NCBI GenBank assembly: GCA_009869945.1 | Contig: WIXG01000017.1 | Location: forward strand, 62,001 to 126,000 | Direction: 5' to 3' | Length of the DNA stretch: 64,000 bases | Source: Mesaphorura yosii | Lineage: Eukaryota; Arthropoda; Collembola; Poduromorpha; Tullbergiidae | Shown: in pieces, positions 59,236-64,000 of the stretch | How positions within the stretch are numbered: position 1 is the stretch's first letter | How the letters are laid out: each line of letters starts with the position of its first letter | Notes under the pieces: model-generated | The model's input: only the letters and a program-made list of their open reading frames with translations | The model's database searches: none | Told to the model about the DNA's origin: nothing | Position numbers and translations under genes: made by a program

Positions 59236-61556
59236 CTACCATAAAACGCATTTCTTCACAGGGTTCATTCGACTGCCGAGCGGGCACGAGTACGCTGCGG
59301 CAAAATCTTTGGAGTTTGACAGTGGACCGAGGACGCGAATGGGGCCGGGAGAATGCACGGCGGACCGGATTTTGTTCAGCACGTCTTCTGGCCGCATGGA
59401 CCTAATTCAGGCAAACGAAATAATGCCGTAATCCATGGTTTGAATATGTATTTTGCACGACTGCTTTTTTAACTTTCGTCTCTATCATTTAGAAGTTAAA
59501 TTTTAAAAGTCAAACTTTTAACCAAACATACCCACACCAAATCTGCGCATAGTTCAGGAAGAAGTACTGGTCATGCGTCATCCGCTCCATTCCGGGCAGA
59601 AACGGCTCTGTCCCGTGAGTTGACTCCCATTTCTTAAAAGCCTGGAAAGGAAAAAATGCAGCGCAACGCGGTAAGCCGGCGTGTGAAACATTTTCTGGTC
59701 AGATTTCTTATCAGCGCAGTGCAGCAGGTGCTGACTTGCATGAATTCGGGCCTTGTGGTAATAAATTAGCATTAGATGGCTCCAGAAACCTTGATAACTC
59801 CATCGTAAGCATCCGACTATCTGATGAGCGTTTTTGGGAAAGAAATAAGAAAGTTTGTCTTCCAAAAGTTGGAATACAATTACGAGCTACACCAGTGTTG
59901 AAGTTACGAAGGCAAACTGTAGCGGCAAAACACGCAGCAATGCCTCAATTCAGGGTCAACAATAAACTCAAACTCTAACCATAACACCTAAAATGTTACG
60001 CGGGTGAGGGTTTTATAAAACTTTTATTGTACTTTTGTATTGGTGCGAAGGCATCCTGCCTAATTTTGCACATGGGAAAATTACTTTGCTCGTGAAAGCT
60101 CGAAAGCTGTGCTGGAGAAAGTTAAGTTTGTGTTTTGTTGCGTTGCACACTGGATTCCGTAATTTTCTTGTGGCTAAATCCGGTGGATCGAGTCAGCATG
60201 TGTTCCAGCAATTCCTTGTTCGTCCAATTGCTTGCCTGGACTGCTCAATGTAATGGAGCCCATTTGTTTTTATTGCTCAACATCAAAAATGTATGCGCCC
60301 TTCGTGTTTCAAGTTCTCGAGCGCAGTGACAGCGGCAGTGTTATTTTCATGACTTAGAATTAAGTAATCACCATTACATGTACTACGTAGTCAATTTCTA
60401 GAACTAGTCACACTAGCCTAAGCTTAAGTCTCTTGCGTACCACAGCAGCAGCAGCTGGCCAGCTGGGCGGCCGCGTCGCGTCTCGCATTAAGACGCAAAT
60501 GGAAAATCCTAAGCGCGCTTTCTTAATCCAGGCTGTTTACTTACTCGATATGCCTGCTTCAGGCCGCCGTTGTCGGCAATGTTTTCACCTTGCGTCATCC
60601 GTCCATTAATTCGAAAGTTCTCGACTTCGAAGCTCGAGTACTGGTCGATGATACACTGTGCTTGAGTGCGAAACATGAAGATGGTCTCATTGTTCCACCA
60701 CTCTTTCAGGTTTCCATCACTGTCAAATTGTCGTCCTACGAATTGTCAAATACGGAGCCGTATATCATTAGTCAATAGTTAATTTAAGCACGCATGTCGA
60801 GTCGGTCAAACACCTCCGACGCAAAAAGGTAAAGTTCTCCATGAAAGAAGCAAGAGATCACTAATTACAATGAGGCTCGGCACTCTCGACAGGGCAAGAA
60901 GGTTGCTCACCTTTGTCATCGAAGCCGTGAGTGATCTCATGCCCAATGACCACTCCGATCCCACCGTAGTTTAGTGACTTTGAGAAGTATTGGCTGTAGA
61001 ACAATGGCTGAAGGATTCCGGCAGGAAAAACTAAACATCCGGGTATCGGAATTTGATTTTTGTCGTGAATCAAATTGAACACAGATTGCAAGATTACGTA
61101 CATCCACAGAGACCTTCGACTTACCGATGTCGTTCTTGTTCGGATCGTAGAAAGCGTTGACGACGGCTGGCTCTGTTGACCACTTGTCTTTGTTCACGGG
61201 CTTCCTCAATTTGTCCAGACTCTGAGAAGCTTTCCACTTTCCCATGTTTATCAAATTACGTAAGAAGTGATTTTTCGAAACCGTTAACTAAATACAAATA
61301 AGACAGCGTATAATGAACGTGCAATGAAATATTCCTTCACATGCCTGAGCGTAAGCGTTAATTGCCCACTTACATTTGCATATTCCTTATTCAGCTCGCC
61401 AGCTTTAGTCAGAAAGTCCGGATAGCCAATTCGTTCGTTCATCTTGAGTGCTTTCTCTTTGGCAACCTTCTTGGTAGGCGCATCCATCCAGTGATTCTCG
61501 TCCAAAAGTTCAATAAAGGCCTCGCGAATATTGCTAATCATTTCTTGAGCAGTTTC
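59236..61556 (-). CDS. M13 zinc metallopeptidase (neprilysin-type), C-terminal half
   Basis: Six minus-strand exons, 61556-61371, 61287-61125, 61030-60911, 60735-60545, 59641-59532 and 59401-59236, join in phase to 311 residues ending at the stop 59236-59238. Seen in order: [39 protein letters not shown], the conserved VFPAGILQP, the zinc site [15 protein letters not shown] (HExxH), the third zinc ligand in [14 protein letters not shown] (ExxxD), and the C-terminal CPLGSRMNP...KKCVLW typical of M13. These ectoenzymes cut small peptides such as neuropeptides on the outer cell face. The N-terminal cytosolic tail, membrane anchor and first half of the ectodomain are not in the recognised exons and must lie beyond an intron longer than 2.4 kb or outside the window. 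Confidence 0.95.
59642..60544 (-). other. 900 bp intron in the M13 peptidase gene
   Basis: Lies between the NGGLKQAYR exon and the [10 protein letters not shown] exon, with GTAAGT donor and TTTCCAG acceptor on the minus strand. The plus-strand frames at 59736-59978 and 60035-60329 have no support. Confidence 0.7.
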
Positions 61557-64000
61557 CTAGCCGGGCAAGGCAAGACAGACAAAAGGAAAGATAAACAAGT
61601 CAGACGGAATTAAACGTGTCGTACTTCTCGTACTGTACGCACAAGCAGCAACAGTCAACCATTCTTCCTAATTATGCTGTAGAACATAGAACGTAGAATA
61701 ATTTGAATATGAATCTTTGTTCCGAGTTTTGTTGACTCAACTTATTAAATTAATACTCATGACAAACGACAACACAAGCGCCAAGTGACTTGATGCTGGC
61801 TATGGCTTTCGCTTCGACTTGAATATCCTGCTGTGCTTTTGTTTTGTTCCAGCTTTGAGTCTACAGACTCTTCGCCTCGCCTTCGTACTCGAATATCGAA
61901 TTGTCTCGTTGCGTCGTAGGGCTCAGGATACAAAAAACTTGTTTAATTATCAATTTGTAATCTCAAGAAAGTTTTCCAATTCCATTCAATCTTCACAGCG
62001 CAGCGCAGTAGACGCACAACAAGCAAGAAGGCAATACGCGACTTGCGAACTACTTCGTGCTCAGAATTTTGCGTCATTTGACCATTTGGCAGTGCAATGC
62101 AATGCGCAGGTCGTTGCTGAGCCGTGCCCCGTGCCATGTCATGTCGTGCTTTAGCTGATTAGAAATTTAAAAAAATACACAAAACACAAAATACGGAGTC
62201 GCAATCAGGGACAAAAGGCCATAGTTCGAAGCTACGCAGCCAAACAGCGCGGCGGTTTTTCATTTTGTTCTTGTCCGGAGATCACATTTTTCACTGAGAC
62301 AATGAACTTAATTTGGCGAGCGCAACTTGGAACGGAACAAGAACTTAGAACTTCTTTCATCGCCGGCAGCGGCAGCGAGAAGCAACTTACAAAGAATAAA
62401 AGGCTTGGGTCGTGGCGGTGACATTTTACAAGTTGTAAAAACAATGCTGGGCATGTCAAGAAAGAAACAACACCAGCAAGGACTCATTTTCATGATTTCC
62501 TGAGAGTACCGTGCAAAGTTGAAGCGAAACAAAAACAAAAGTTTCCTTCTTGCTTTTAATAAAGCGGGTCAGTAAAGTAGTAAAGTAAATGTGGGTTCTT
62601 TGCCTTGCCCCGGGCGTAATCTTATTTGAAAAATGGAGGCAGTGGCAGTGGCAATGGTAAGTTCAAAGGAAATTAAGCCAATTACAGTAAATAAGATTGT
62701 CTCTTTGTAAACAACTAGTAAACTGCAACCAGCAGCTGCTTTGCGGGAAATATTGCAAAATGTGTTAATTTATTAAAAGTGAAAGCACAAAGATGAAGAA
62801 CGTTCTCACGCAACGCAGGTTCGGAGCTTCCAAGAAAGAGAGAGGAAAAGGAAGCGTCTTAGAACGAATTCTTTGCTGGCAAAGAAATGAGGAAGAAACT
62901 AAGAAACGAGAAGCTGGCCTTGTTGGCCTAATAAATTATGAAAAGCACAGCATAGCGTAAGCGTTAAGAATTACGAGCCTTTGATCTATGAGCCCTCGTT
63001 TTGTGCTTTGCTCATAAGACACTCACTCACGGCTCGGCTCACTGCTTGACTGCTTGATGCGGTTAAGTACTTAATTATTCAAACACGGCACGGCACGGCA
63101 CGGCACGGCAGACAGATTGTCTCTGCCCCGGTTCCGTTTCCTGGAAATTTTAATTAACTTGCCGGCCATTTAAGCCGTCCCCTTCCATTGTGCTGCTATA
63201 AGATGACAGTACACAGTGAAAGTGAAGGAAAACGTGGTGGTCTTGAACAATTACCGGTTCCTTAATGAAAATGGCAGCAGAGCATAAAATTTCAATTTCA
63301 CACCATTGCTCTTCAGTAGAAAGCTCCTGCTTTTGTGGCAGTGCAGTGGTTTTGTTAATCCGGTTATAAAATGTGTTAAGAAGCTTCCCTAATCTTTTGA
63401 GTCAGGTGGCCAGCTTGAAAGACTGACGCCAGTGTGACTGAAGCTGCTTGAAACTGGTATCAAATTATCTGTCGGCTGTCAACCGACAGCAATTCAATTG
63501 CGAAGGAGTTTAGTTTAGAGAAAGTCAAGCTGTCTCGACTCAATTTTGCACCCGTTTCGCATGAAAGATGGAAATTTTGGGTTCACTCAAGCCTAAAATC
63601 ACGAATTACGGACGCCTCTCAAATCAACAGTTTCCACTTCGCGCGGCCTTTTCTTGACATTTTCAGCGTCTTCGTTTTTGTTTAATCCACCGAGAAATTG
63701 CGAGAATTGCGTCTTTTGTTGCGTTTCATTCATAATTCATGTAAATAGTAAACAATCATAATCACAAGGACATTCAATGACAAAAGCAATGTCTATTCAG
63801 CCCAATAAACGCGAGTTATACGTGTTGATCGATCAAAAAGAGATCTGTGAGCATTAAATTTGTACGCAATTCGCAAGAAAATGACGCGGCTCGGCAATGG
63901 CAATGTGAATAAATTACGACTTTTCACTCATCACAATCCTCAAAACAACTAGGCAATTAGACTTTTGTCTTGAAATACGATCGCTGTAATGGAATTCTGA
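61557..64000. other. Stretch upstream of the last recognised peptidase exon
   Basis: Probably a long intron of the M13 gene. Frames such as 62308-62538 (minus) lack domain features. It contains five CGGCA repeats at 63086-63110 and otherwise nothing recognised. Confidence 0.5.
63086..63110. repeat. CGGCA microsatellite
   Basis: Five perfect CGGCA units in a row. Confidence 0.85.

Noticed and set aside
59220-59431. Plus-strand frames near 59.3 kb as a further exon of the RETREG-like gene
   Set aside because: The opposite strand encodes the conserved C-terminus of the M13 peptidase, so these are shadows.
62308-62538. Minus-strand frame as an upstream exon of the M13 peptidase
   Set aside because: No resemblance to the M13 N-terminal half and no in-phase splice join to the exon at 61371-61556.

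Overview
The window is animal nuclear DNA. Every recognisable gene is split by short introns (mostly about 60-100 bp, a few over 900 bp) with GT-AG borders, and the gene families are metazoan: ARL4 GTPase, BCL-2/BAX-type protein, acyl-CoA delta-9 desaturases, LPCAT acyltransferases, UDP-glycosyltransferases, Ly6-type GPI proteins, MAPEG/MGST3 enzymes and an M13 (neprilysin-type) peptidase. The compact genes, the UGT and MAPEG tandem arrays and the Ly6 proteins fit an arthropod, perhaps a small pancrustacean such as a springtail or water flea, but the species cannot be fixed from the sequence alone. No rRNA, tRNA, CRISPR array or intact transposon was recognised. All exon models below were joined by eye from reading frame and splice-site continuity. 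For 15 of the 17 well-supported genes the reading phase closes from start or window-edge exon to stop codon; the two exceptions are noted where they occur.

Layout. 0.1-2.0 kb: 3' exons of an ARL4-type GTPase (+). 3.6-4.7 kb: a BAX/BAK-like BCL-2 protein (-) whose last exon is a short hydrophobic tail anchor. 7.3-8.3 kb: a small secreted or anchored DOMON protein (-). 8.8-18.2 kb: two delta-9 desaturases placed head to head (-, then +) with the same exon plan. 19.3-26.2 kb: two LPCAT-type acyltransferases (- and +) flanking a Ly6-type gene (+). 26.3-30.8 kb: two tandem UGTs (-). 33.9-35.3 kb: a CRAL-TRIO/Sec14 protein (+). 35.9-36.6 kb: a second Ly6-type protein (-). 39.3-42.7 kb: a complete GH31 alpha-glucosidase with a trefoil domain (+). 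43.4-45.4 kb: a conserved-looking but unrecognised, probably nuclear, protein (-). 45.4-52.0 kb: a long stretch without genes I can support. 52.0-55.9 kb: three tandem MGST3-like MAPEG genes (-). 57.3-58.7 kb: a reticulon-homology (RETREG/FAM134-like) ER membrane protein (+) with two possible terminal exons. 59.2-61.6 kb: the C-terminal half of an M13 metallopeptidase (-); its 5' part lies beyond the window or in a long intron.

How the genes fit together. The strongest functional theme is membrane lipid handling between 8.8 and 26.2 kb: two enzymes that would make monounsaturated acyl-CoA sit beside two enzymes that would load acyl-CoA onto lysophospholipids. UGTs and MAPEG proteins add ER detoxification or eicosanoid-type chemistry, and the Sec14-like and reticulon-like proteins also act on membranes. 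This may be coincidence in a compact genome. I did not find a clearly new multi-gene system. The most useful leads are paralogue-specific intron gains or losses, a terminal-exon choice in the RETREG-like gene that would remove a candidate LC3-binding tail, a shortened LPCAT paralogue, probable gene conversion among the MAPEG copies, and the unrecognised 485-residue gene.
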